This document shows positions 47,421 to 61,400 of a DNA stretch of 64,000 nt, piece after piece. The notes beneath the pieces were generated by a model, which was not told the DNA's origin, did not search any database, and saw only the letters and a list, made by a program, of their open reading frames with translations. The position numbers and the translations under genes were made by a program. The stretch is from Callipepla californica brunnescens. Its lineage: Eukaryota > Chordata > Aves > Galliformes > Odontophoridae. Where the stretch lies: NCBI GenBank assembly GCA_023055505.1, contig JALIRH010000002.1, forward strand, positions 19,922,937 through 19,986,936, read 5' to 3'. Positions within the stretch are counted from its first letter, which is position 1, and every line of letters starts with the position of its first letter.

Positions 47421-50400
47421 TGAATGTGCACTCCTCTAAGACTTTAGCTTTAGCTTTCCACCTGAACAACGATCACAGAAAATTTCACATTTCCATTTCC
47501 TAAAAGACACGGAAGGGGCAAAAGGCCAGCTTTGTTCTCCACAGTGCTGGAACCCTTCCTGGCTACTGCTGTAAGTTAAGACTCATTGGAAACCTGTTGA
47601 ACAAAGGATGAGGGAAAATATATACCTTTTGTTTTCTTCATAAATATCAATATATCAATATAATATTAAGAGCCTCTCTATTTTCCTGGCTGATAATATC
47701 CTGTCTAGCCACATGGAGTTAAATCAAAGCAGGCTTTTAGTGAGAGACTATCAGGAAATGAAATGATGTAAAGGTAGAAGCATAAATGAATATGTTCCTA
47801 TCCTGGAGAATATCAAGAGTACCCAAGAAAGTGATGAGTCCCTTTCCATGGCTCAGAGTGCACATGATTTTGCTTCCTGTTGGGTAGGTACTGTTTCCAC
47901 CAAAACAAACTTTTTTCAATTACAGCTTTCTGAGGGGCTGTTCTGCCCAGATCCCAGCATGGGATGCAGGGTCACCTGGAAGGAGCTGCTGCCAGAGGGC
48001 TGGCCTCCCAGGGACAGAAGGGGCTCTCTTGGCCTCCTCTGCTTCTCTGCAGCCCCAGGAGAGACAAAAATTTGTGCTAATGGTGTTGGTGTTGGCCTTG
48101 GAATCAATCCTCCCAGGCTGCTGGCACACACAGCCTTGGGGAAACCAGGCTTCTGGGTGCTGGACCAAGGTAGATGACATCACTCTCCCCTGGGGACTAA
48201 GTTGGTTTTAGAGTAGTTGTCACTAATGAGGCTTCTCTGGAGCATGGGGTGGCATGGGAAGCTTTCCTGTGGAGCAGGATCTGTTCCCTGGGTAGGGTGA
48301 CTTCCAATTCCTCCATGCTGTGTGTGGAATATCCACTTCTGCTATCGTTTATGAGAAAAACCTTTCTCAGGAGTATAAATGATGTAGGCATTTTAGAGAC
48401 ATTGGGAGTTAAGTGGGTGTAGGAGAAAGTGTATAAGTCCTACTCAAATCGGCTGAAGAATATGCCCACAGAGGAATGAAAAGATGATTGCAGTACTGGA
48501 AAAACTGAACAAGTGATAAATTCTCTCCCTCTTAGTAAATGAGTAAGCAACAAAAGAAAATAAATAAAAATTCACTGTTTTAACTCAGACAGCTCTCACC
48601 ACCTTCAGTGTGTGTGCTCTTCCCTGGACACCAGAATCATTCAGCATTGTGTGGATTTAATGCTGCCTTTGCAGGTGCAGAGGAGATCAGTAGTTTTACA
48701 CACTTGGATTGCTACTGTTTTGTTTGCAAACTCTAAGAAATCCGTGGCAATGTCACAAGCCAGCTGAAATAACAGTGCCAACATGCTACTCGCAGCTATC
48801 CAGCACCTGGTGCCCTTGTTTGAGGATGACAGCTGATCAGCAGAGAAGCTTCCATCAACAGCCCAAATAATCTCAACACTAAATCCAACAAAAGGCCCTT
48901 TTTTCGCCTTGTCATTGTGCTGAAAAGGCAAAACAGAGACAACATTTTGATTATTAATAATCTATCTCTGATTAGTTAATCTAAATCAGCACTATCATAA
49001 ATGCTTTCAGTGGACAGCCAGGGAGAATCAGGTTAATGATAGCATGACTGCCCAGTATAAATGGATTGCGGTTGTGTGGTGGTAAGAGACTGCGTTAAAA
49101 TCATGTTTGCTGTCTGAAGTGATGCCCTTTTGCAGAGGAAACCCTTTCCTGTGTAGAGGTGTTTAAATGTGATTCAAGCACTTAAGATTTCACAGATGGG
49201 TGATTTTCCTGCTGTGTATTTACCTTCCCTTCTGCTGACACCTGCTGAAGAAGGAGATCCCTGCTGTCAGCTTGGAAGCATCAGTGCCTTCGGAGAGAGA
49301 ATCAGCACCTGTAGCTCCTGTGCTTGCTGTCTCTGCTATGGGATGGAAATTAAGTTTTCTTGAATACTTCAGCTGAAATCCTGGTTGTGTTCAAGCACCA
49401 TGCCCTCCTGGTTTTACTCCATTTACAGCTGCTTTGCCTCTGCCTGCCAACTTTAAAAGAATAAGAAGGATAAATTAATTCCTTATCTAGCAAATATCTT
49501 TTCAGTGACTCACCTGGCTTGGAAGAAGTCTATGAGAAGCCCAGTTCTACAAAAGTTTATTGCTACATTGCTATGACTTTATTTGGACAGAAAATGCTGG
49601 CTTCTTATTAATTAGCTAGGAAAGAGAAAAACTTCCTCAGCCATGCTTTTAACTCTAGATTCTCCTCTCTGCTTTGAGGAGCAAGGAATCCAACAGCTTC
49701 TGCTTTTACTTACAGAGGTGAAAAGTAGCTATAGAGCTCCTTGTAAGAAAAAATGTCACAAGTGAGACCCAGAGGATCAGAGAATTCCTTGGTCTCCCTT
49801 CAAACAGAGCAAGGTTATTGCTTGCTTTAGGCCTTGCAACGTATCAACTGCAAAATATTATCATTACCATCATAACAGTCTTCTTCTAGTTCCTACAAAG
49901 TGCATCCATGTGGCAGCAAGATGTTGAGTATACTGAAGCTATTTGAAACGCATCTTTCTTTCTGTGTACTCCTGTCTCTCTCCATAGCATCCTGAAGGCA
50001 GTTCTTGTCCTGTGTAAATGTCAAACTGTATGTGTAGCTGAGACATGATTCTAGTGCACTTGTGCCTGTAGGAAATCATTAAATACCCCTGGTCTACAAG
50101 AAGGCCAAGGGAATGTTAGCATCAGTTGGTGTATGCTTTATAAATCTTCAGGTAACACAGAGCTGTAAGTCTGAGCATCCATACTGTGTTGTTGCTGCTA
50201 CTGCTTGCTGTACTCACCTCCATGTGTTCCCAGCAGTAGTTACCACTGGTGACATGTCCCACCCAGAGTCCAGCTGCACAGCTGGCAGAGATGCTGCTGG
50301 CAAGGTCCCTGCATCTTGCTCAGTGGGACTCAGGTCCACGTGCTTTGTAGCCTAACCTCCAGCCTGCTATATGAACCGCTTTAGGTCACCAAGAATGGTT

Positions 50401-50545
50401 TGAACCATAGAAGATACTGGACTATCTGAGGGAAAGGGCTGCTCACATTTCTCTGTGTGCTAACAGAGGTGAGGACAGCAATCGCAACTGCACCCAGGTA
50501 AGCAGCCTTTAACCCTGGGGTTGGAAAAATCAATACAGAAACGGT
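47421..50545. other. Unique non-coding sequence
   Basis: No gene or transposon recognised. The frames at 47848-48211 on both strands are 60-110 codons and lack motifs; their overlap reflects a locally GC-rich patch. Confidence 0.45.
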
Positions 50546-50697
50546 GAATCACAGAATCACATAATGGCTTGTGTTGAAAAGAATCATAAGGACCACCCAG
50601 TCCCTGCCCGCTGCCATGGGCAGGGTTACTGCACACCGTATCAGGATACCCAGGGTCCATCCAACCTGGCCTTGAACACCTCTGGGATTGGAGGATG
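50546..50697 (-). mobile_element. Short CR1 3'-end fragment
   Basis: About 150 bases of minus-strand CR1: GAATCACAGAATCACATAAT (the tail) followed by the conserved ACCACCCAGTCCCTGCCCGC and CTGGCCTTGAACACCTCTGG blocks. Strongly 5' truncated. Confidence 0.88.
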
Positions 50698-51151
50698 AAC
50701 ATGTAAAACAGATTTGAAATCTCTCACCTGTATTTTCTCCTGATGCACTAGATTAGATTAGAAGCATGAAAGAAAAGAGCATGCAGCTTCCTTGCACTGG
50801 CATTCTTGGACACTTTTGCAATACTAGCAACTGAGCACAGTGCTAGTGCTATTTGTTGGCCTTGCAACTGGAAAGAGACACCAGTGGGATGGTTTACAAT
50901 GGGAAATTACATCATGTTAGAACATGTTGCTTGGGACTCCTGGTGACTACCACAGCGTAATTTCCCGTCATAAACAAGGCCTGGGAGACAGCTGTTGGGA
51001 GACTGAGCATAGCAGAGCAGTGGGCTGGGCTGATCCTGCTCATCTATGTGTCTCGGGCAGCGGTGACTCAGTGTACACCACTGGGCAGAGCTGAGCCGCA
51101 GCCCCAGCATAGCTTGTGATTTTTTTTAATGGCCTTCAGAGATAATGGCAT

Positions 51152-51182
51152 TTTATCTTTTTTTTTTTTTTTTTTTCTTTTC
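51152..51182 (+). repeat. Poly(T) tract
   Basis: A run of about 20 T with one C interruption, flanked by ATCT and CTTTTCAG. It resembles a splice acceptor, but no open frame of note follows. Confidence 0.85.
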
Positions 51183-51573
51183 AGTCTTGAGTCAAGCAGA
51201 ATCTTCTCCCGATATCTTTGGCAGGCTGCCACCAAGATCAGAATAGGGAAGTGCTGATGAGCAGGATGTGTGTTCTGTTCTGTGACTGAAAGGGGTGCCA
51301 GTGCTTTTAGGCAAGAGTATATATGGCAAAATCATTTTATTTTATAGCAAATTAAGCTGCTCCAAAAAGCAAGAATTCATTGTCTCCTTGCCATTAGACA
51401 ATACTGAAGAAATTAAACAATAGCACCTGCAAGAATTGTTTATTTAAACTGCAGCCTGTGACGTAATGCCTCAGGAAAAGTGAAACACCAGAGGACAGTG
51501 GGTTGTATCTCAGATCAGTTTCATTATTCCCAAATCATGCTAAAGCACTCAGGCCTTGCTCACACCTCTCCTG

Positions 51574-51667
51574 CTTTGTGCAGGTTCCACTGCATTGTGC
51601 AAGCTGATCACTTTGTCCCGGCCCCATTGCTTTGCACAGGCCCCTTCACTTTGTACAGGCCTCTGCT
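51574..51667 (+). repeat. Degenerate 19-bp minisatellite, five units
   Basis: Five head-to-tail units of 18-19 bases, each beginning CTTTG or CATTG and most continuing into CAGGCC or a variant (starts at 51574, 51593, 51611, 51630 and 51649). The last two units are most alike. Confidence 0.75.
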
Positions 51668-52309
51668 GAGATGTGGTGGCCATGGATCCTGAGCAGCCTT
51701 CAAGTAACATGTGATTTCTACATACTGGAGTGTGTGCATAGTTTTATATGGGGCACTGGGAGACTTCTACATCAAGATAAGCATAACTGTAAGCAGAAAA
51801 ACTATAAAAGTAACCCAGCAAAGAAAAGTCTCCAGTCAGACTGAGTCATGTCTGACAGTGGTTTCCACTGGCAGTGCCTGCTGGATTGCTTCAAGTTTTT
51901 GTGAAACCTCAGTACCAGCCATGTCCTTTAGGATCAACTTTTGTTCAAGGACAGAATTTGGAGACTCTGAAGAGATGAGCAGAATAAATCTGTGTTGTCT
52001 TTGGGGTGAAAAACCTTAAAACATTTAAAAGTGGACTTCTGAGGCGGTAGAAAGGCCAGGTTGGATACAGGGTACTTCTAGTGCAACGTGACACTTGGGC
52101 TTGCTTCATGTACATCTGTCACTTAACCCTGCACTGCAGAGCTGAAGGTCCTGTGAGGAGCAAATGGTGCTTTCAGTCTTCCACATCTGAATGGAGAGCC
52201 TGAAACAGTTAGGATCTTCATGATGAAGTGTACAAAGCTCCTACAAAGCCAGGTCCACAGGTAGCATTGCTGTAGCTCATTGCTGAGCACTAGCACATGT
52301 TGGCCAGAG

Positions 52310-52440
52310 ACTGTGGGGTCTCCTTGGAGCTCTTCAGAAGCTGCCTGGACATGGGCCTTGGTTCCCTGCTCTGGGTGTCCCTGCTGGAGCAGCGGGTGAG
52401 TCAGACGGACTCAGAGAGCCCTGCCAACCTCAGACAACCT
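52310..52440 (+). mobile_element. Old CR1 LINE 3' fragment
   Basis: Plus-strand CR1 3' region with TTGGAGCTCTTCAGAAGCTG, then CTGCTCTGGGTGTCCCTGCT, then GGAGCAGCGGGTGAGTCAGA. It corresponds to the copy at 45565-45740 in opposite orientation. The terminal tail is lost or degraded. Confidence 0.7.
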
Positions 52441-55400
52441 GTGGAACTACCCAACCTGAAAGCTTATGAAACTTCTAGCCCCATGAAAGTCCTACCTTTA
52501 TTCTCCATTAGTACGATAAATAGGAAACTGTGGATAAGAGATTAAGCCTTGCAGGGTCACGGTGTTCAAGCTATACCTAGAAGAGGTTTTTAAGAATTTA
52601 AAAAGCACCTTCCTTCCAATTCCTATGTAGTTTTCCCTTTGTGATAAGTTTCACACACAATTCTACTGCGAAGAAGCTTGCAACAACTTCAAAGTTACTG
52701 CTGTATTTGCAAAGGAAGGAATATATCTCTGACAGTACAGCAGCACTAGCATGTGCTGGAAAATAAGCATGCACTACTAGGTAATGTGCTACACATGGGG
52801 AATCATAAACAAACAAACTGGTTACAGTGTGACCGCACACAGAGATCTAACATGATTTCGAAGTAGCTGTTTTCAGTACCTTGGAGCATTGAATCAAGCT
52901 GCAAAGAGCAAATATGCAGAAGTTGCTGTTCGCCTCCATGTGAAAATAATTATTAGGGGGAAGCATTATTATTTTGTACACTGGAGCCTTTGTGTATGCT
53001 GAGGAAACGTAGGTACAACCAGAATGCAAGTTATTAGCAATAACAGACACAAAATACATCCTTCCTCGTTGAATTAGTGTGTGAGTGGAATCTGTATTCA
53101 TGCCTCCAGAAACATGAGATTCAGCTAATGGTACAGAACTAAATAGTTGCAAAAGCATGGTATTTGCAAAACTGTATTTAAAATTACTGAGGTACCTACA
53201 CAGGGATCACTTTCAAGCTGTACCTGAGGCTGATGGGTGATCTACAAGTCAAAACGCCTGGCAAATATATTTTCCATGGAAATGTTTCAAATGAAAAGTT
53301 TACTTTCGTTTTTTTCTGTTTTGTCTTTTTGTTTTCAAACTTGTCTTTTAAGGACACTTCAAATGTTCATTAGGAAAACTGAGACTCAGATGTGCTTTAA
53401 ATTGAGTTTAAAAAAAAATAGCATCCTTGCAAAAGGAAAAATATCCATTATCCAAGCAGCTCTCTCAAGTGATAATACTGCTAACGATAAGAAATTAACT
53501 TTCAGCTGTAGGTAAGGAAAAAATAGCAGAACATTATTTTAGACCTCTATGTCCTGAATGTCTGTGCTGCACCCACAACCAATGTCAGAGTGAAATCCAG
53601 CCCCATCAGCTCCATGCCAAGCAGTGTGCCCCGAAGTCCCCTTCCTCTGACCACCAGGTATGTGCATTTTAATCCAGGCTGGTGTGGTGTCTGCCTGTCC
53701 ACAGGGATTTCCTATCTCAGAAGCCAACCCTGCAAACCTTTTAGCAGGCAATTTCAAGGTTTTTTTCTTCTTCTTTCTAGTAGTTGTCTACATCTTGATT
53801 TTCCAAAGTAACAAACTTGGGAGCTCTGCGTCTCAGAAGTTCTCCACAGGCTTAATGGCATAATGTTTACTTTGCCATTCCCATATCTCTGAGAGAGGGA
53901 ACGGAGAGGATGGACCCATCTGAAAGATCCATCCTGAAGGAGAATACAAAAATGGAAAAGTCAGGGGGATGAGAAAAGTCCTTACAGAGGCTGAAAATAG
54001 AGTTTACATCCAATGTAAATAGCTAGAGGAAACCTGGTTTACCCTTCAAACTCCAAAATAACATTTCTCACAAAGAATCTAAATAATCCTCAATGATATA
54101 GGGAAAAAAAATCGAAACTTCTCAAAATGTCAGAGCCCTCAAATCCCCATAGCTTACAGTTTTTATGTATATCTTAGCTATTTTTAAAGCCAATCACCAC
54201 AGTTTCTGCCACACATTTCAGTTACGCATGTCCTGAGCTAGCAAATTAGTGGATACAGCTCTGATCTAGATAACCATGGTAATAAGCATATATATCTGTG
54301 TACAGTCTAAGCTGTGCTTATTTAAACAACAGAAATCACTGCATTTGATTTATAAAGAGATGAGTGGGTTTCTGCATGAAGTTCCACGTGGGCTGGAAAT
54401 GGGCTCTCCTCACCCACACATGCATCTGGAATTTGATCATCGACCTTTAGGAGAAAGCCACAAAACCTGTTCTGCTCAGGAGAGTATATTACAGGGCAAA
54501 GGAAAACCTTGCAGACTTGAGATTTGGGTGGAATCCATTTATTCCACATGTGAAAAGACTGGATGAGGAATTGGAGGATCTGCAATGGCCAAGCTGAAAC
54601 CTCTCCATGTGTTATACACATAAACTACTCTTGATTGAAATCCTGTAAATCTTTTCCTTATATAATATGTTTCCTTGTCTGGTACAGCTAGATTTCAATT
54701 TATACTGCTCTTTTTTTCTTTCCATCATGTTCAAAACTATCTTAAACAGTCTGTAAACTTTGTATCACAAATGGCTTTCTAATAATAAAAAAACATATTT
54801 TCAGAAGAAAGATCAGTTCCTCATGGCTAAGTTGAAAAAGGGACATTGTCACATGTTCTAAGGTTAAAAAAAAAAAGATCGATTTGACTTAAAATTATTA
54901 TAATATGGTAAAAATATAATAAATACAGGGAGGAATGTTCTACAGACTCTAATAAGGACCTAAATTTCTGGCAAGAAAAGAAATACTTTCCCCCAGGGAA
55001 GATAAATCTCATGCAGCATCCCTGGTGGAGATACTTTCTGTATTTTTGAGAATAAATACATATTTTAACTAAATTGTTTAGGTCTACAGAAACCACAAAT
55101 CACAGGACAAATACATATTTTCTCCACTAATGCAGTTAGTTTTTTTCTTCAGTGCAGTGCAGTACAAATCCATCATTTGTCTGAAGAAAGTGCAGCCCCT
55201 CAGCACCAGATCCCCCTGCAAAATCTGAGTCCTGTTTGCTTACACCTGGTGAAAGCATTCCTCACCAAAACAACCATCTACACTTCTGCAGCAAATGCTT
55301 CTGGGATGCTCCTTCAGGAAACATCTGTGTTGATGTACATCAGTGAGGATGTACTCTGAGAAAGAAATCTGTCACCATGCTCTTGATTTATTATTATCTA

Positions 55401-58400
55401 ATGCTGTGCTGTCTAAATAACCCAACAAGTTTGTGCTCATCTCTGAAGATGTGTACAGGTTTTTGTTTGCTTGGATGGTTTTACACTGATTAAAGCAGCA
55501 TTTCCAAAACACTCCAGTGAGTATTTCTGTAGCTAATGTAAAAAACATTGGACTTTGATCTGTGGTGTTTATAAAAGCTAGTTTATAATCAGGATATCCT
55601 ATCTATTTTTATAAGGCAAAATAGTACATTTATGAAATCAGAACTTCTAAGGAAATAAGTCTGGAATCTTAATTTAAAATGGAAAGGCATAAAATCATTT
55701 TGTTCTTTGTAATGTGAAGAAAGCTTGTTTCCAATTCCCCAAATATTTTAACAAGCAATATTCTGTATATACAAGCTTTTCAATATCAGTGGAGTAGTTA
55801 TTAAACATACTTCAGCTCTTCCCTGCTCCCAGCACACTCTCACACACACACATATGTGATATTCATGTTAACAGTTTATTTATAGGAGGGAAGAAACCAG
55901 TGCTTTCTTATTCCACTTCTCCTGGAAGCTGCCTCAGGTTATTTTAGCTTTTATCTTCAATACTGAAGGGATTTTATGGATTTACCAAATTACTATAATT
56001 TTTATTTTTTAATCTTTTTTCAGATAGATCCAACCCAGATCAGATCTTATCACATGTTGTTTCAGTTCACTGCCACCATATGCAAGTATTGTCAAGGCTA
56101 TAATAAATGAAGTATCTGGCTCCAGGGCTGGTTTCACTGTGGTTTTGGAATAAAGATTTGATAATATGCTGTTTCCTTCCTTCTGAAGTCAATGGTCTAT
56201 TCAGGGGATAAAGTTACCAAGGCACAGGTCAGATCTTCAAAGGCACATAGGCACCCAAATTCTGACTAAGGAGATTCTGCTGAGTTTTAGCCAGGTATCT
56301 GTCTGATACCCTTCAAAGGTGGGACTGTTCTCCAGGCCACAGCTAGAGCCTGTTTAAACAGTCTCTCAGTCAATCCCAGGTGATCTCATGACTGCACATC
56401 CCCGAGCCTTGCAGTAAAGCCACTAACATAAGACATAGGCAGAATGTTCACTCCTTCAGGTGAGACTTAACTGGAGCAGAGCCATTCCCAGATTGCTCTA
56501 GCTCAGTCTGTGAAATGGAGAGACCTGATGGATCTTTTGCCCTTGGATTGCTTGAGTATCTGAGATATAAATCCATGCACATGTGTGCTGAGCTTGCTGC
56601 ACAGATGGTCTACAGACATGTGCCTCTGATAGGGACATCTGATGCTCCTGGGATGCACCAGACCAGCTGAGAAGGAACAAGGCAGCTTAGCAGCATGTAG
56701 GCAACAGTGCTGATAGTGTCCATAAGCACCACACTTTCTGTGTCTTCCCTATGAAGGTGTGGCCTCTAAAGCTGTCCCAAGGCATCAAATCTGCCATGGT
56801 GCTGTGTAGTGACAATAGCACATGCCTGCAGCAGGATTTATTTGCTACAGCACAGTAGACACAGCTGAGAAGTCCAAAGAGATGCCAGTGCACTTAGAGT
56901 TTTTGTGCTGGGAAAGAAATGCTCAGAACTAACTTAAATCTTCAAGAGAGAAAAAAAGACCATGTCTGGGAAGCTCAGCTGTAAGCTGTTTTGACTCCCA
57001 GATCCAGAGGAATATCACCTTGCCCTGCTGCCCCCGGGACTCTGGCTATGTTACTTGGGCTCATTCTTTCTTGATGCACTCTAACCACTTGAGATGTCTG
57101 TGGTCAGTGGCAGATTTGAGGCCAAAATCTGAGGTGGCAGTCTTCAGCTCTTCATTAAGAAAATGTATCAACATTTAAACTGTTGAGTCATCAGGATGTA
57201 CACTGGGCATATTTGGTTTTATTATAGGTCTTGCCATGGAACGGGCAAAAAAAGTCAGGGATGATGCTTGGCAGAACGTTCCCAAAGATTTGCCATCACT
57301 CTGAAGAGGTTTGTAATTGATTTCAGAAACAGAAAATAGAGCCCTCGTGTATCTGAATGAGAGTCTAAAATTGGTATCACTTGATCTGCCCAAGATTTAA
57401 CAGGATGATGCTTTGGCTCACCAGAGTGGGAAAGTGTCTGTCAGGAAAAAAATGACAACACAATTTTCCTGCTGCTCATATTTTTCCCTAAGCCGATTCT
57501 AATACTTCTCTGTTCTCACCTCCTTAGTGGGTTCCTGTGTTCCTACACAGCCAGAACAGACAGTGCTGCAATATTTGTAGTTGTGATGTATCTTCACTAT
57601 GTGTATGTAAAAGTTACCTGGATCCACAGCAAGTTTGTCCCTGTGCCCTGGATCTGAAGAAAATGCTGTTTTTTGAAACTGTGCTGGGAAACCCTGGTAA
57701 AAGGTGTAGATTGGGAACAGGTCTGGTCCAAGCCTTCTGTAGTTTTGAGGATGGAGAGAAGGATTAAGGGAAGGCAGGGTCAGCACTATGATTGGAGGGG
57801 TGAATGGATACCCCTAAGGAGGGAAGAACTGAACAGATATTCAAACAAAACCTCCCAGCCAACTTCTTCCAGCACATCCCAGGCATAATTTTCCCCTCAG
57901 TAAAGCTGAGCTGGTACATCATTTCCATGAGACAGAAGGCTTAAGTTTTACCATCACTCATTTTTAAGAGGTCTTAGGTACTTGCTCACAATCATGTAGC
58001 GTATGCTGACATCTGGTGGCATTCAGTAACCAAATCATTAAACAAATGAGTTACAGCTTGAAAGAGTTATTCTCATTTTTCTTCTGTTGGATCAGGAAAC
58101 TGAGGATTCCTCCCAGTTTCAGGTTGAGGAGTTAGTCCAATGCAAACCCATGGTACAGGTATTTTCCTAAATCTCTTTTGCGACATTTACATGGGTGCTG
58201 TCCACCAGGTAAGAAAGGGCGCACTAGCCACTACCTGCCTTCAAGCACAAAACAGAATAAACGGATTCTTGACTTTTCTCATTCTAAACATGGAGAATCA
58301 CTACACTAAAAATGAGTAAGGCAAAACTACCAGGAGTGTGAACAGGAACTGGAACACTGTAAATACTTAAGTGGCTATACTTCTTATATAATTTATTTTA

Positions 58401-61400
58401 TCTTTGTTTCATGTTGGAGAAATAGAAGAAAAATAACATGTATGAAGAATGAATGAGATGTACTAAAACCCTGTTTCATGGCAAGTGAGAATAAATGGCA
58501 TGGAGTCAGCTGTCATGGTTTAAAAGATATCCATGATGTAGCTGTTCCATTAAAATTTGGATTAAAATCATGTTTAAATTTCATTTCCTCCAGTCCCTAT
58601 CCTGCTTTTGATTAGTTTTAAGAGCAGTTGATGGTCTTGTGATTTGAAGATTTTGCATTTTAAATTTTGTGTACATGGTCTGGAATTTTATGTGAAATTG
58701 TGGGTTTGATCTTTGACCTCTGTTTACTACAGTCCTGATTTGCCACTAATTTGATAGCAAGCCATAAGTGCCTACTGTAAACAAGCTACTCACTTTACAT
58801 AGCTATGTTTGGCTCCTAAATGAACAAGTATGTATGGAGTATACTTTGGGTACTGTAGCCTCCTAAAGAGATAATAAAAAACACATCACTGCTTAGCTCT
58901 CCAGGTAACGTTTACATTTGGAGAAAATCAGTTGCATACCTAATAGAGAGAGAAAATGCAATTCTTATCCATCTTAGGTTTGTTTGTTTTAAATTGTTCT
59001 TTAAAGTATTTGAGAGCTCAGTCTGCCTCTTTTGAAGTTAGTGGGAACTTTGCCATTGATTTGGAAAGGATCAGTATTAAGCCTAAATTGGTAGAGTCTA
59101 AAAGGCAAAAATGAAAATATCCAAAGTCTACAAATCTCTCACTAATTCACCATCCAGAAAGGAAGGACAAAAGCCTTCTCCAAGGTCTGTAATTTACATC
59201 TTGATTCCAGGACTCCTGTTTCTCTTACAGTTGTAGGCTTCAGTATGGTAAGTAACTTCCAGAGATTGATAGCATATGGAGTAGGACACACTTGTACTGT
59301 GGACTTGTAGAGGTTCTCGGGGAAGGGAGATGAAAGTTACTTGTAAAAATCAGTGTACTGTCTGCACAAATCTTATACAATTTCTCCTGTGGTAACACTA
59401 CACAATATACCCAATCTGCAACTCTCACTGGCCAGATTCCCCAGCTCAAAAGATTAGTCTTCCAGGTATCATGTTTACTTAACACAGTAAATGATCTGGC
59501 AAAAGTTTGCTGGTGGACAATTAACTTAGAAACATTCCTGCACAATTTTTGTGATTTTACTTGCATCTATGTCCTCGAAGTCAAGGTCTTCATTTTCTCC
59601 TCTTGCCCAGCTGAGACCATCTATCCCAGAAGTGAACTTTCCATTACCAGGACTCTGTCCAAACAGTGGAGAGTAAACAGTGGTAGGAACACCAGCATAC
59701 CCTGAAGAAAGGGCTACTTTCCTATTTGACTGAGAAAGTAACCATAACGTCAATCATTTTCCAGCTTAAGTAGTTTTGATAACTGACCAAAATCCAATAG
59801 ACAAGGAATGTGTGCTCTCCTTGTCTAAAAATATGGTTCATCTACTGTGGCAAAGTGTAAACTCTGAGAAGAGATGGAGTATTGTCCAACAAAACTTACT
59901 TCCTACAGTCTTTCAGACCAACCATGATGCAGTTCTGGGCTGTTCCAGATGTTATCAAAATTACACCAGTAAAAAAAAAAGAGCCTAATGAGCACAAATG
60001 CAATTTAAAAGGAACTTTTGATGATAGAAACTAAGGAATCTCTTGTATATGATCCTCTGACTGGCAGTGAGGCAGGTTCATAGGAGCTTGCTCAGGCATT
60101 ATTCTGCCATCCTATCTTCTAATTCTTGCAGAAGATGTAGGTACCCAACAGCCAAAATATATATTTAGTAAGAGAACAGGCTTTTGGCTACTCTCAAACA
60201 AGAAAGGCTTCCAACAACCAAGTGCGTGGAGTGCCTGAAGTGAAGTAACCTTAGAGTCAGGTCAAGCTATCCATGGAAGAATGTGGGAGCTTAAGGCAGT
60301 TAGAGGTAGGAAACTGCATGCAAATGACAGTACAATGACCCTGATGGTTTATGTGGTCTCAGTAACACACAAGCCGGAGTTCAGGGAATGACAAGCATGA
60401 AGAACCATCCCCGATAACCAGGACCTGAGGTCAACAAAGTGTCCATTGCAGTCTACAAAACCTTGTTGACTCAACAGATTAACCTCACCTTCTGTTAATG
60501 GAGATCCACGCTTGGCTGAGGAATATCTGATTGAAATACAATATCCAAGTAAGGGAAACCATGCAATTAAATCCCACAATGGTCTCTTGTGTCTCCATTG
60601 CTCAGAAGTAACCCAAGATGATAAGAGCTTAATGAGACCTCTAGAAAAGATGGATGCCATTTTCCATACTGTGCAAGCCCTTCACTCCTACCCCAAAATG
60701 ATTTGTAACAGGACGGGAAGGGTCAAAGATTCCCATCTTGCTCATAACTTAATTTAAGCATCCTTGAGATTTCCTAGCAACACTACCAGCTCAGGCAACA
60801 TCTACTCCATCTTTGGCTCCACTGAAGACTGGAAACACTGCTCTCAGTCAAAACATCCTACAGGTCCCATCTTCTGCTTTGTCCCTGTGGAACATGTCCT
60901 CAGAATATTCTGAGCATAGGTCCCAAGGGGTTTAGTACCTCTATGCCCATCACTTCAGTATCAATTGCAGCCTGAAATCTGCAGCGCACAAGTACATGCA
61001 CATGCTGTGTTGGTTTAAATAATGCAGGGTGGTAAGTGACCAGAAATTGTTTCTAAAGTGCTGTTTACTTTCCTGTTAGGACTGGCTTAAAACCTAAAGA
61101 AAGGTTAAATTAATCTGAGTAACTTTGAGCTCTTACACATGTGAGACAATCAGAGATTTTAATAAATAAAGCATGCCACAAGGGGCCCTGGAGTGCTTAG
61201 ACAGAGCGGGCACGTCTGGACCCAGTGTGGAACTGTGATCCATCACTGCTAGATCAATTTCAAAAGCAATTCAACAAGGGCTCCACGTAGACAGCATTAC
61301 AGAAAACCTGTTCCAATAGCTTTCTTATGCATGAGAAAACCACAACTGATGAGAATGAAGCAAAACAACAAGACTACCCTCAAGATACATTTTGGGCTGC

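Noticed and set aside
51150..51190. Poly(T)-CTTTTCAG as a splice acceptor
   Set aside because: No open frame with coding features follows. A T run ending in CAG is expected occasionally by chance.
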